64,000 nt of DNA from Rutstroemia sp. NJR-2017a BVV2 (lineage: Eukaryota > Ascomycota > Leotiomycetes > Helotiales > Rutstroemiaceae). How positions within the stretch are numbered: position 1 is the first letter of the stretch; each line of letters opens with the position of its first letter. This document shows positions 10,806 to 21,597 of this stretch, piece after piece. The DNA lies in the NCBI GenBank assembly GCA_002946415.1, contig NJPS01000017.1, forward strand, positions 1 to 64,000, written 5' to 3'. A program made the position numbers and the translations under genes. Under the pieces are notes generated by a model. It saw only the letters and a program-made list of their open reading frames with translations, was not told the origin of the DNA and searched no databases.

Positions 10806-12244
10806 TCACTGTCCACGGGCACAAATTTCCTCGAGATGAAGAACAAGAGCAACACAAATATTGCACATAATCTCAAAATCTTCGGTTTTCCTCATGTCAA
10901 ACGGGCCATACTCTTCCAGCTGACCAAAAGCCGAGCTATCGGTATCTATGCCGGTTCGCAAATACTGATGGTAAGGTTCTGGGAAAGTGCCGATAACGAC
11001 GTAGAACATGTTTTGCCGAGCAGAGATAATAGGGATACTATTGTCGTGGTTGTTAGCTGCTTGGTTGTGATGGAAGTTCACGGAGGGGCAACTCACATAT
11101 CCGAGGCTCTTATACCATGCTGTTGTGTGTTTGCCAAGCGCTGGAATAACATGCCTATCATATGAGCCCCTTCCTGCCCTTCGCTGGAGAAGGCATTGGT
11201 GGTGAGGTTGTAGTGTGACTTGGCCTATATTAATTGTCAGCTCGTGTCTAGAGATTCTCTGCTGTGGAGGTAACAGGCCGACAATAATGACTAAATGATG
11301 CTGGGACAATGAAAATAATAAAATATCTGAGATCCTTTAGGACATTAGTTCAACAGCAGTAAACAACCGTAAAATATTGCCCTAAATCGTCCTGTATTTC
11401 TTTTGCCTGGGAGAGGCGAGCGGAGGGGGTTCGTTGTAATTACCTCAATGGAGCAATACGAGAGGTCTGTACGCCTTGTCCACTCTCCAGACGACGAACT
11501 GGCTCGATATACCAAGTTACCATCGTTAGTTGAAGAGAACCGACTTTTGGGGGTATCCACAGTGAAAGTGTCCTGCGTCAGAGACCACTCCAGGCGAAAA
11601 GAAGGCTTAGGATCATCCTTATTCTGGGTGCTCTCCGTGACACATTCTAGGAAGTGGAATGCACAAGCATTGGTTGTAGATTCGGATTTCACTTGTCTTT
11701 CAAATGTCGATTGGTCAGATTGGTGCGAAGGGTGGTAGCTATCTTCAGAGCGGGTTTCTCGCAACCTTTTCGCGGGAGGTTCATGCGACGCGGATCCATC
11801 CGAAGATAAGGAGGACTGGCTAGACTCGCTTACGACTTCGGCGTATGAGGCGTTAGCTGAATCTCGAGTAGGCCGATCAGGATCTGGGGGATCAGGTTGC
11901 TCAAGAACCTCAGCTAAAAGGCTGAAGAAAGGGGCAAAGATGCCTGCCAAGCGGAGGAGATCCGACCGATTGTGCCGCCGCCAATTCGAGGCGAGAAGTT
12001 TAACAGCATCTTGTATATCTTGGCTCTCTTCAACCCGGCGTGTAGCCTCTGTGAAATAGCTATTGAGTGAGGCCGGAATTCTTCTCTCGTTCCTTCGACG
12101 TAGGAGCTTGAAAACCCCAATTTCAGGTAAGCCCCATCTACTTCCGGCTTCAATGCCTATTCTTTGCTCCAGTGAGTCAGCGGACCAATTTGGGAAGCAG
12201 GCGGAGAACTAAGCGGCATTTGCCGGAGGATTTTGAGAAGCCAT
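10806..12244 (-). pseudogene. PD-(D/E)XK-like nuclease-domain gene with in-frame stop
   Basis: Three exons (12244-11444, 11224-11097, 11037-10806) joined by GT..AG introns of 219 and 59 bp keep one frame over 387 codons. A TAG at 12211-12209 (codon 12) interrupts it. The first exon gives a helical region followed by a Ser-rich, acidic linker (residues about 110-170). The exon 1/2 junction creates SIEAKSHYN, which resembles the (D/E)XK catalytic strand of fungal PD-(D/E)XK-like proteins; Glu267 and Lys269 lie on either side of the splice. The downstream GAHMIGMLFQRLA helix and FYVVIGTFPEPYHQYLRTG fit that fold. The family call is inference from motif and layout. The stop could be a real nonsense mutation (CAG or TGG to TAG, both RIP-compatible). 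Alternatively CGCTTAG is an intron acceptor and the true first exon lies upstream. Confidence 0.5.
11252..11420. repeat. Dispersed repeat, copy A (inside an intron)
   Basis: The stretch from CAGGCCGACAATA (11274) to about TAAATCGTCCTG (11393) and slightly beyond is similar to 42734-43065. It shares GGACAATGAAA, AATATCT, CTTTAGGA, AACAGC and CCTAAATCG in the same order. This copy is short and lacks the expanded 22-bp array of copy B. It lies wholly inside the first intron of the PD-(D/E)XK-like gene, so it does not break that reading frame. Confidence 0.6.
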
Positions 12245-12520
12245 TCGGGCCAGAGAAAAAAAGCCGGCTTAGGACAATGAATTGTCACTAATTGCCTTTA
12301 TCAACGGAATGTCTTAAGGATCTGAGACAACATATTGTAATTCATCTTCTATCTTCTATTTAGCTGTTGCCTGTAATTTATACGAAGTACACAAGCGAAT
12401 GGCGTTAGTGGCACGGCTACACTTTTAACCGGACCCGCTAATGGGGCGCGCCTCATAATCGCGACTATCAATCAATCAACAGAAGAGCAAAAAGATAGCC
12501 ACAACACCAACTCTACACAG

Positions 12521-13557
12521 ATGTGTTCCAACCTCTTTGACAGCACGCATGTATCCCAAGGTATATTTTCCATCCTTTGGAGCAAGCAAATGGTACAGAG
12601 TTGCTGACACTTGTGCCTTTAGTAGCCCAATCCTGCAATCACGACGAGGAAAGTAACAAGACCAGCAAACGCAATAGCGACAGCGAAAAACGAGGCATAC
12701 CTCCCCGATCGACAATCAAGAGCCCTCTCAACAAACAGCTTCATCGGCCGACCCACTCGCGATGGCTACAAGTGGTCCGAAAGCTGCTTGCGAGGCTGTC
12801 CAAAGGCTTTGTGCGCGATGAAGAAATGCTCGACCTCAATATCACAATTAATGAACTTCAGAACCTACTGGCTGGAGTCTCTTCTGTGGCAGTGAACACA
12901 ATAATTACTGATTTATTACAAACCGAACGCAACCAGGCAGAGATACAATGCCTACATGCAATGGGGTTTCAGAGAAGAGGAAGGAATGCCAGTGACTATA
13001 TATCATCGCTACTGATGACTTGGACTGAGGACCTGGCAAACAAAGCTGGCGGTCACATCGAAGTTCTAAGGTGAATATCTCTACATCCATTCCAAGGACG
13101 CTAGATACGATTGATGCTGACTTCATTATCTCCTAGGAAACACCGTCTTCACATTAGGGAGGATTCACGCACCCGCGGCGTTCGTCCCGACCTGACAATA
13201 GTGTCGAAACGAAATGCTCAGCAACTGCAGCTCGTATCAATTGATCAAAGAATGCAGCCCCTTGACAAGGGGTTTACATGCGTAGAACTGTATAATCTTC
13301 TTGCACTAGCGGCCAAGATGTATCGTGCACAGCCCTTTGCTGATGACACCTTTATATACCAGGTGGGCTATGTCGCATCTTACAGTAGATCCAAGCTGAC
13401 GCATAAATTAGGTCGATACGTGGTCGATCTATTTCCACGGAGTGCAACGGATTACTGCGAACATTCCATTCTTGTATATGCGGTCGATGATACAAGGGCG
13501 GCGGGAGCTTGTTGGGAAGATAGAGATATGGCGTGGCCCAAGTGTGAATTTCTTTGA
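12521..13557 (+). CDS. Hypothetical protein, three exons, possible frameshift
   Basis: Exons 12521-12560, 12623-13070 and 13137-13557 with 62- and 66-bp introns give 302 aa. The start MCSNLFDSTHVSQ is chosen because its phase fits the first intron. Features seen: a Lys/Ser-rich N-terminus, a helical segment (residues about 60-160), then RPDLTIVSKRNAQQLQLVSI and a helix ending FIYQVGYVASYSRSKL. From 13442 to 13735 the next frame also reads like good protein (GRRELVGKIEIWRGPSVNFF, then a basic tail RKRKAIVE). The natural C-terminus may therefore be that frame, with one base gained near 13440. I do not recognise the family. It is divergent from the gene starting at 12244. Confidence 0.5.
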
Positions 13558-13735
13558 AGAGGCTGGCCGGCGCCAGATACTACAAGAGATCTTTGAATGC
13601 TGTGAATCGCCGTGTACGAGTCCTTGTGGTATATCTACCGTCACTCAAGCACCAATAGAGAATCCAAGGAAGCGGAAAGCCATCGTCGAGAACGACGACG
13701 ACGTAAGAGGGAAAAGACGAATGACTTATACATGA

Positions 13736-14695
13736 TTATTGAGTGGACTTGAGGTCAATTTGGTTCATTTCGCATATAGCTCACTCTTACTGTAATAAGG
13801 GTTCGTGGTCTTGGAGCTCAACACTCACGGCCGAAGCGGCAACAGGTCCTTACAGCAAGGAAAATTATGTTAATACCTGTAAATTTCCTCAGGGAATTGC
13901 AGGGAGTGAAGCACTCTATCTGACGGCCGAATCTGGTGTGATGAGACCGATCTGCCCAAGAGGTAGGATATTCGGAATAATGTGCGGTGTTGTAGGCGGA
14001 GGTGAAGGGAAGGACAATTAAAGAATAGTCAGGTAATGGCCAATTGGCAACGACCCCCTCATCGCCTTTTCACCGTCTAACAGCCATTAGGCAGAACTGC
14101 TGGAATCGAGTAAGGTGATGGCATTCTCATCCTGCTCATTCTTCGAAAACATGCTATACTTCATTCGCAACAGAATTCACGGCATTGAGCATCTGTTCAC
14201 AACCTCTGGCAGTCTCGTCCAGTTCTTCCTTTCGTTTCGATGGAGGAGAGCTCGCGATACACTTGACATGGCGTGTTCTGTTCGTCGCAAGCTCATCTCG
14301 CTCTCTAGGCCAATTGGGCGAGGAAGAACCTGTCGGGAATTGAGTAGCCGAAACTCATTCTGCTGGCTGTCGGGTCAGGCAGGGCTGTGTATACAAAGTC
14401 ACGGGTCATATCTGTTTGGCGGGTGGTGTGGAAGTGTGTCAGAAAAGCAATCTCTGTGTACTGAGACCTTAAGCTGAGATGCTTTGGAATAATTGAATTG
14501 CAATCTATGGGTCTCTGCTTCGTGGCTTTTTTGCAGATTGTGATGTGCTAGGGCTCTGTTGACTAGCTATATCTGGTAGGGTTGAGCTGTAGTATATCAA
14601 TTCGAAAATCTGATTTGAGACCTTTTTAAGTCTTTGTGATCAAACTGTCTAGATGTTTCTCAAATCAGATCTCAAGTAACTCTAGAGTAGTCAAT
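13736..14695. other. No supported gene
   Basis: ORFs at 13743-14021 and 14115-14477 have no recognisable content and no supporting splice structure. A polythymidine and AT-rich segment precedes the pseudogene at 14696. Confidence 0.4.
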
Positions 14696-15043
14696 ATGTC
14701 AAAGTTGTCATCTCAACTCCTTGCTCTTCGCGTAGTTGAAGCGTATCAGAGCAAGTTTTTTGGTGTACGATGACTACCCAGCCTTGATAGCACCTGGAAC
14801 TACACCAAGAATAATAGATGGGATATCACCGGTGAAATAGTAGTCTACGAACCAATCGAATGGTCACTACCCGTCCCTTTCCTCGCGATGAACTGGAAAC
14901 AATATTTAAAGAAAACAGTAACGAAGACCGATGCATCCAAGCTCCACGGTAGCCTTCAACCCGAACTGAAGGACTCGGAAAGCTACAGTCTATATGGTAT
15001 GAAGGTAGAGGCTTCTATACTAGTAGAGGCAAAAAGAAAATGA
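14696..15043 (+). pseudogene. Unknown gene fragment with premature TGA
   Basis: The frame from ATG 14696 reads MSKLSSQLLALRVVEAYQSK, then hits TGA at 14771-14773. It continues in the same frame for 89 further codons to TGA 15041 with strongly protein-like content (for example WDITGEIVVYEPIEWSLPV and KLHGSLQPELKDSESYSLYG). I do not recognise the family. A single base change of TGG to TGA would explain the break. Whether further exons follow is unclear. Confidence 0.4.
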
Positions 15044-18000
15044 AAGAGTTAAGATCATCCATCACCAAGGAAGAAAAGTTGGGCATGAAGTCTGGGTCGC
15101 GATGTTTTTGAAAATGCGGAAGATGGACAGTGGGAAGATTCAGCTGTGGAATGGGAATAACGGAGGATATCAAAAGGTCAGTTGCTCTGGTGGGGAGATG
15201 TCTAGCTGGAACTGAGTAAAGTCGATGGGTTACAGTACTCAAAAACGTCGCGATGAGCGGAAAACAGGATCTATTTCCAGGTCTTGGCGCAGGTGGAGGG
15301 AGGGGATCGCAAAGATCTGTATACTGTTGTTAGATAATGTGGGCTGGTGGGATTGGTATGCGTGTGGTCCTGGATACTCTGCTGGCGAGGAAGTGCATGG
15401 CACAGGGTATTTGATATGGAAGGTGTGGGGACCTCGAGTTGCGCTGTTGGGTTTTGAAAAGGATGCAAAAATGGAATAATGGGAGAGTAAAAGTACGGAC
15501 TGTGCGGTTTTCAGCTCATATCTTTTCAAAGACTTTCTTCCCCGGCGATTCGCGCGCTACTGGTGGGCTGACTGACCGACTCAAGGTATAAATTCTTGTG
15601 GTTAGAGAATTCTAGTTCTTCTGTCTCTGCGAATCAACTGATTTATCCTCCAAAGCCCAGTCAACTTCTCCTAGATGAACGTCAACTTAAGCTTCCGTTC
15701 TCGATCATCCAGGGGGGGAAGGTGATGAAGTTAGGCTACCTCGCTTGCCTTATCGAAACGGCGTACTCGGGAAGCTGCTACCAACAGTGAACTGCTTGCT
15801 CCTGTAGTAGCTGAGGATAAACTTTTTGAATCAGGAGCTTCTCAATCCAACTGTTGTAAAGCTCGTACTTTTCAGCTTAGCAATGTACCAAGATTCTAAC
15901 AGTAAACCTCCTTCGCTAAATTTCTACCAATTGTGGTGGGCGCTAAAGTGGATAGTTCGTCGCGCCAAAACCCTTCCTTGCATTAGCTATATTCACTTGT
16001 TGAGGCAATCCTTGCCCACATCTTTGTCGAATACATCTTTGTCGAAGTCATCTTACATCGAAGCTGGGAGGAACTGCCTGCTTGAAGCATCTTGGACATG
16101 GCAGTCTTTGGTATCCACGTTGTGCTGGAGCAAACCCGCGTTAGAGTCGACAGCCACGCCCAACGATTGTGCAGTAAGTCTGGGAAAATATAGATTCCAT
16201 TCGGCTAGACTCGTTTCTCCAGTTCCCGCCATTGTCATGGAATTAGTTAGTCTGGTGGTATACGGCGCCAAGTTCCCGAGTCACTTGAACAGCATCTATT
16301 TCCAGAGCTCTTGGTAATACCCACCCTGCTATCTGTCACGATGGTCTTGATTGTGCAGTGCTCTTCTTTTCTTCATTTGAGCGGTGGCTTCAGCAATGAG
16401 GAAGGAGATTTATTCTTGCCTACTTGTTTCTGATGCACGGAATAGACGAACGTATGCTCTAGATTGTAACCTAAATCCTCTAGAACACCAATGTAAAGAA
16501 CCCTTCTTTGCAATGCTGTCTCGGACAGCCCTTTGTGCTTGTTAAAATTGTGGGACTCGTCGCACCAATGTAGCCATTCGTGGAAAGGTGCAAATAGTGT
16601 CGAGTTATATGGTTTAGGTAAGATTGGAAGGGCGGTTTGGGTCGCATTCGATATGGACAGGCTGACAGCGTATTCTATTGACAAGATGTGCAATAGATAT
16701 CGTACCTATCCAGCACATAAGAAGAGCTGTCGGTTGCGCACGGCGTAGAGATGTCACGTCATGTAAGTTAGCCATGAGATCAAAAGCGACGCATGTTTGT
16801 TTGCCTATATGATGACGTACTTCTCGACATTCGTCACAGCGAGGGGGAGCGGGTGATGAATTGCAATTTGCGTTAGCTCCACACAAAGCAGCTTACGAAC
16901 TAATAGAGTGATACTAGCCTTTGTTCCAGACCAGAGATTTAATCCCCAAATAGTGCATTCCGTACACATACATATTTCCCATACGCATCTTCAGTATCCG
17001 GGAAGCGGCCGTCGCTATCACTCCGTCGTGTAAGATCGCTCTTGAGAGAACAGAAAGACTCTGCTGGGGAAATTGAAGAACCAGTTGAGGCATGGAGTTA
17101 TTCTTATGCATCTATTCATTCCCCAGTGAGTGACTTGTCTAGAGACCAGTCCAGAACGAATAAGACGGCCTCAAGGAGATTTTATCCAACGCAGCGACGC
17201 AACATCTTTTCAGGATACTGGTTTGATGTCTTTGCGGTTGCAGTGCTAAGTGGAGCGGTTACAAGGAGCCGAGTTCGCTCATTGGTATGTATCGTCTCGT
17301 CTAGGCTCCTGTCGCTTCTTGTACCTGCAAGAATGCTTAGACTCAGTTAATTTAAAGTGGACAACTATCGAATTACTATTCCTCCTCTGGATACCCTTGC
17401 TTCCTTGGTAACAATTCTTATCTATGTGACCGCAGAGTATCCTTCGTTCCCTTTGCAATTTGTCACTAGCATTTGGCATGGAGTTTGGTGCATGGACCGG
17501 CTGAAAGAGAGTTTTACAGCATTGGAAAGAGCTGAGGGCTCGCCGAAGCCGATGAGGACCCAGCGGGTGAAGTCCGCCACTGAATATCCCATTTCGAAAG
17601 AACCATTACTAGACTCTACGGTAAAAGCCCAGCCCCTGCCAAGGTACCCTGCATGTTGTTCCTGTTATAGAAGCAAAAGGCTAACTGCACAAAGAAACCT
17701 GGCCCAACCTAAAGAATATCTACTCTTTGGAAACTGTAGGCTATTGATGCATGACTGCAGCCCGTCATTATTGGATACATTAAGGCAATTCTTCCTCAAC
17801 CACGACTTGCAACAAAATGCAACGCCACCTAGACTCTATTCATAACGATAAGACTAGGTGCATTCAGTCCAAACTTAACTAGGAGTAAGTCTTATTGCCA
17901 TTGAGAGTTCAAGTTTGTTAATTTGTTTTGTGAGAGGGTTAGCTTACCAATAATACTCATCTTCAAAATGTGGGGGAAATAACCTTATATGTAGGGCGAA

Positions 18001-19147
18001 CCGTTTAACTTTAAAGTCCGATGCACCATCCATTCACGGAGATTTTTAATCCGTTACCAACTTTATTATCGCCTCAACCAACTTCCGACCTCAGTCCGCA
18101 GGAAATGACGATGAGAAATACTCAGCTTCTCTGATTATGCTGTGACCGCACATTAAATTTGGCTGCAGGGTAAACCCTTCTTATTGACACGGGATGGTCA
18201 GTATCCTGGAACCTGCATTCCTTCGCGACATAAAAATCAAGGTGAACATCAAGGATAATTTCGGCTGCTGCTGCCGGACACTGTGGACCCCATATTTAAT
18301 TCGCCGTATCAAGATCAATAGATGCACCAGCGTGGTATCGGAATACTCTGTTCTTCGCCTCCTCTATAGATAGGGTGGTATCAAAGTAATCCACGCTCCA
18401 CCTTCTCTCAAGGTTGACATTCTTCAAGGCATCTCTACTCTTCTTATATGCATACATCGTACCATTTCAAGGCTATATCCGTACAACAAGGACTCAGGCC
18501 CTATCAAGTAACAACGCCGGCGTTCAATACTCAATATTTCTGTTACATTCTTGGCAATATGTAGCTGGACGATGTATACGAGAATGAAGAGTGCTTAAGC
18601 ATCGACGGCCAATCGTCCCAACATGATTTCTCGCCATCAATACTCCTTCGACGTCCTTGTAACATTCACCGAATGTGAAGGTGAGGAAAACTGCTATACG
18701 ATGAACTCCCGCGTCTAGAACGCCATGCTTTCCTCTCTTCGACTAATCTAGTACAGGTGTGGAGGGAATGCTACACGGTCAGTTTTCAGCTTCCTCAGAT
18801 CCAAGTGGATTCGGTGTTTGTGTGGAGAGTGTTCCACGCTTTGAGCTGTCATCAAAGGTGTGAAATGGGCTATGTATATTCCCTATTGATGCTGTCCGTG
18901 GCTTCAATCCTTGTGAGATCCAGGGGTTGTGCATAGTTCTGTTCATGACCTTCCTGGTTATTGTGATATGAATTATTTGTTGTGCAGAGGACCTGTGTCT
19001 TTGGTTTGCTAGAAATTGATAAAAGAAACTACATCTCCCAGTCTGAATTACTACTGTTCTCAATCTATAGCATTCTTTTATCATTTGTCCTCTTGATAAC
19101 TCAGACCAACAACATAAGCCTTCAGTCATTTCAACCCTTATACCAAG
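15044..19147. other. Gene-poor stretch with decayed coding relics
   Basis: Many medium ORFs on both strands (15225-15529, 15826-16317, 16053-16271 minus, 16373-16886 minus, 17042-17350, 17357-17845) look partly protein-like but none could be joined into a complete model. A short dispersed repeat lies at 17122-17345. From 17,850 to 19,147 only intergenic sequence upstream of the ice-binding gene is seen. Confidence 0.4.
17122..17345. repeat. Dispersed 220-bp repeat, copy 1 (degenerate)
   Basis: GTGACTTGTCTAGAGACCAG, then CTTTTCAGGATACTGGTTTG, CATCGTCTCGTCT-like and GTCGCTTCTTG blocks match 20985-21215 in order. On the minus strand the copy at 20985 reads a short open frame, whereas this copy has several stops. 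Confidence 0.6.
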
Positions 19148-20585
19148 ATGCATATCACCTCACATCTCTTTTGGCTTACTGCCTTGGTCGCACCTGGTCT
19201 TACTCAGGTAATTTCATATCATGTGAATTTGAAAGACAATTTCTAATATCTCTTAGGTTAATCTCGGAACAGCTGCTCCATATGGTGCATTAGCAGAGTC
19301 CGGTGTTACAAACACCGGCCCTACAGTTGTTAATGGTGATGTGGGAACAACTGGCGCAGAAATCATAGGATTTCCTCCAGGACTTGCTACTGGAACCCTT
19401 GAAACTGCTACCAACAGCGTAGCTCAAGCAAGAGCAGATGCTCTTACTGCATACAATACTGCCCAAGGTCTTACAGGTGGTATTGACTCAACGGCTAATT
19501 CTGAGCTTGGAGGCCAAACCCTTCAAGCAGGAATCTATAGCTACACAAGCGGCGTATCTCTCACTGGCATTTTAACTCTTGATGGCGCGGGTAACTCTGA
19601 TGCCACTTGGGTCTTTCAAATTTCATCGACTTTGATCACGGGTTCTGCATCTGCTGTGGTTTTGATCAATGGAGCTTCGGCATGTAATATTTATTGGGCT
19701 GTTGGTATGTTGAAACGTTTCTATCCAATCGCGATTTTCTTCTAAATCACAATAATCTCTTTCCATCAATCCTTAACCTTGTACCTCAACAAATATTGAC
19801 TATTCCTTCTCTTTTAAGGAAGTTCGGCCACACTTGGTTCAACAAGTGCTTTCGTTGGAAATATTTTATCCTCCGCATCAATAAGTTTGACAACTGGAGC
19901 AACTGTGCAAGGTGGCCTCTACGCCGGAGCTGCCGTTACATTGGATGATAACATCGTCTCACCCGGAAGTTGTAGTCCTATTGTAACTACATCTTCATCG
20001 AGTCTATCGTCCACATCGACAGCTTCTCTCAGCTCAACAACATCCACTCTACCAATTACTTCTACCACTACTACTTCGTCGACCAGTGTGTCCCCAACAT
20101 CCACAACCACATCAACTTCTGAAACCTCTACAAGTACTTCAACTTCTCAAACATCGTCTTCAACATCGTCTCCAACATCGTCTCAAACATCGACAAGCAA
20201 AAGCAGTTCCAAAACTACGTCTGTAAAGACTACATCTACATCAGTTGGGGGAGGATATGGATATCCCACGACGTCAAGTACAAAGAAGACGACCTCTACA
20301 TCAGCTGGGGGAGGATATGGATACACTACAGTCCCGACCAGCAAAACGACCCTGACCACATCGAAAAAGACAACGTCCACATCAGTTGGAGGAGGATATG
20401 GATATACCACAGTCCCAACCAGCAAAACGACCCTGACTACATCGAAAAAGACAACATCCACATCAGTCGGAGGAGGATATGAATGTCCCACGACCTCAAG
20501 CACAAAGAAGACGACTTCTACAACTTCCAGCAAAGCCACTGTTCCTACATACGGTTATGGAAAGCGTGCTGTGGTTGAACAGTAG
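19148..20585 (+). CDS. Secreted ice-binding protein (DUF3494) with Ser/Thr stalk
   Basis: Exons 19148-19207, 19257-19704 and 19819-20585 join in phase with 49- and 114-bp introns, giving 424 aa. Residues 1-20 are a signal peptide ending LTQ. Residues about 21-240 are the DUF3494/IBP-1 beta-solenoid fold: APYGALAESGVTNTGPT, VVNGDVGTTGAEIIGFPPG, the helix ARADALTAYNTAQGLTG, ELGGQTLQAGIYSYTSG, DATWVFQISSTLITGSASAV and the end TGATVQGGLYAGAAVTLDDN. Such proteins bind ice and inhibit recrystallisation outside the cell; the family is widespread by horizontal transfer. After the fold comes a Ser/Thr-rich stalk of about 180 residues with four TSVGGGYGY-type repeats separated by TSKTTLTTSKKT, probably O-glycosylated. 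The tail AVVEQ gives no clear GPI signal, so cell-wall retention is uncertain. Confidence 0.93.
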
Positions 20586-21597
20586 ATGGATGGTGCTACA
20601 TGTATACCGGAATTTGACTCAGTTCATGTTGCATTTTAGTTTCTTTTGTTTTCAGTTCGACCGGAAATAGATTCTTAAGTGTGTTCTTGGAAATGTTACT
20701 TGCAATATTAGCTGTAAGAGGAGGGAGGAAACAGCCTAGCTTAAGAGTGTGAAAGAAAGTTAGTTTGATTTATATATTTGCGAAAATGGATAGCTCATGA
20801 GATTCCAAATTGCAACTCCTGGAGTCATTGTGCTGAGTGCTGTAACACCAATAAAAAATCAGTGGACGGCATATATAAGTTTATAACATCTTCTGGAAGA
20901 CTCATATGCAAAATTGGGAGTCTCTGAGACAGTATATGGAAGCCTCTCAGTGTGGAGAAATCTCACGGTCGTATAATGGGAGATGGGTCTTCAGTAGGTG
21001 ACTTGTCTAGAGACCAGCGCAATATGAATAAGACCGTCCCAAGGAGAGTTGAACCCAAAGCAGCTATGAAACGTCTTTTCAGGATACTAGTTTGATATCT
21101 TTGCGGGCGCAGTCTAATAGGAGCAGTTACAAGGAGGGGAGCTCGCTCGTTGTTGTGCATCGTCTCGTCTGGGCGTCTCTGTCGTTTCTTGCAACCCTCA
21201 AGAATCGTTCCACTCTGCTAAATTGAAGGCAGTATGAAGTTGTTGGATGAGCTTATCCTGAATCTCCACGTGATATCTTTTCTCGAAGTGGGGTGCGGCA
21301 CAGCCCCACCAACGAACGTAAAGCAAGTGAGTTGTATTCCAACAACTTTCCAACAGACTACATTGGATGGATCGTCGCGAGAGCCTTGTGAAACATTTCT
21401 GTAACTGAGAGTATGCCACGTAATAAATTTTGTACCATCGTGGCTGCCTAAATTTACCCCACTGAGTTGTTGAATGAATTTGTGAACCTTTATCAAAGGT
21501 TGCAACATACTGGTAGGAGGCTGCAGGTCTATCACCAACTTCATCACGCAATTTTGATTTATCTAGATGGAACACGATTATCCCTCATTACATATTC
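20586..21597. other. Intergenic; small minus ORF and repeat copy
   Basis: A minus-strand ORF at 21160-20963 (65 aa) has a basic N-terminal part and one hydrophobic segment (FIAALGSTLLGTVLFILRW); it corresponds to the better copy of the dispersed repeat. A second minus ORF at 21575-21198 has no recognisable content. No complete gene is supported. Confidence 0.4.
20985..21215. repeat. Dispersed 220-bp repeat, copy 2 (open frame kept)
   Basis: Matches 17122-17345 block by block (GACTTGTCTAGAGACCAG, CTTTTCAGGATACTAGTTTG, CATCGTCTCGTCT). In this copy the minus strand is open and encodes a small one-helix membrane peptide. It may be a duplicated small gene or exon rather than a transposon; no terminal repeats are seen. 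Confidence 0.55.

Noticed and set aside
16053..16886. Minus-strand ORFs as a HET-domain gene
   Set aside because: Some protein-like stretches, but none of the HET motifs could be found and the exons do not join in frame.
20183..20539. Minus-strand 118-aa repeat ORF
   Set aside because: Mirror image of the Ser/Thr repeats of the ice-binding gene.
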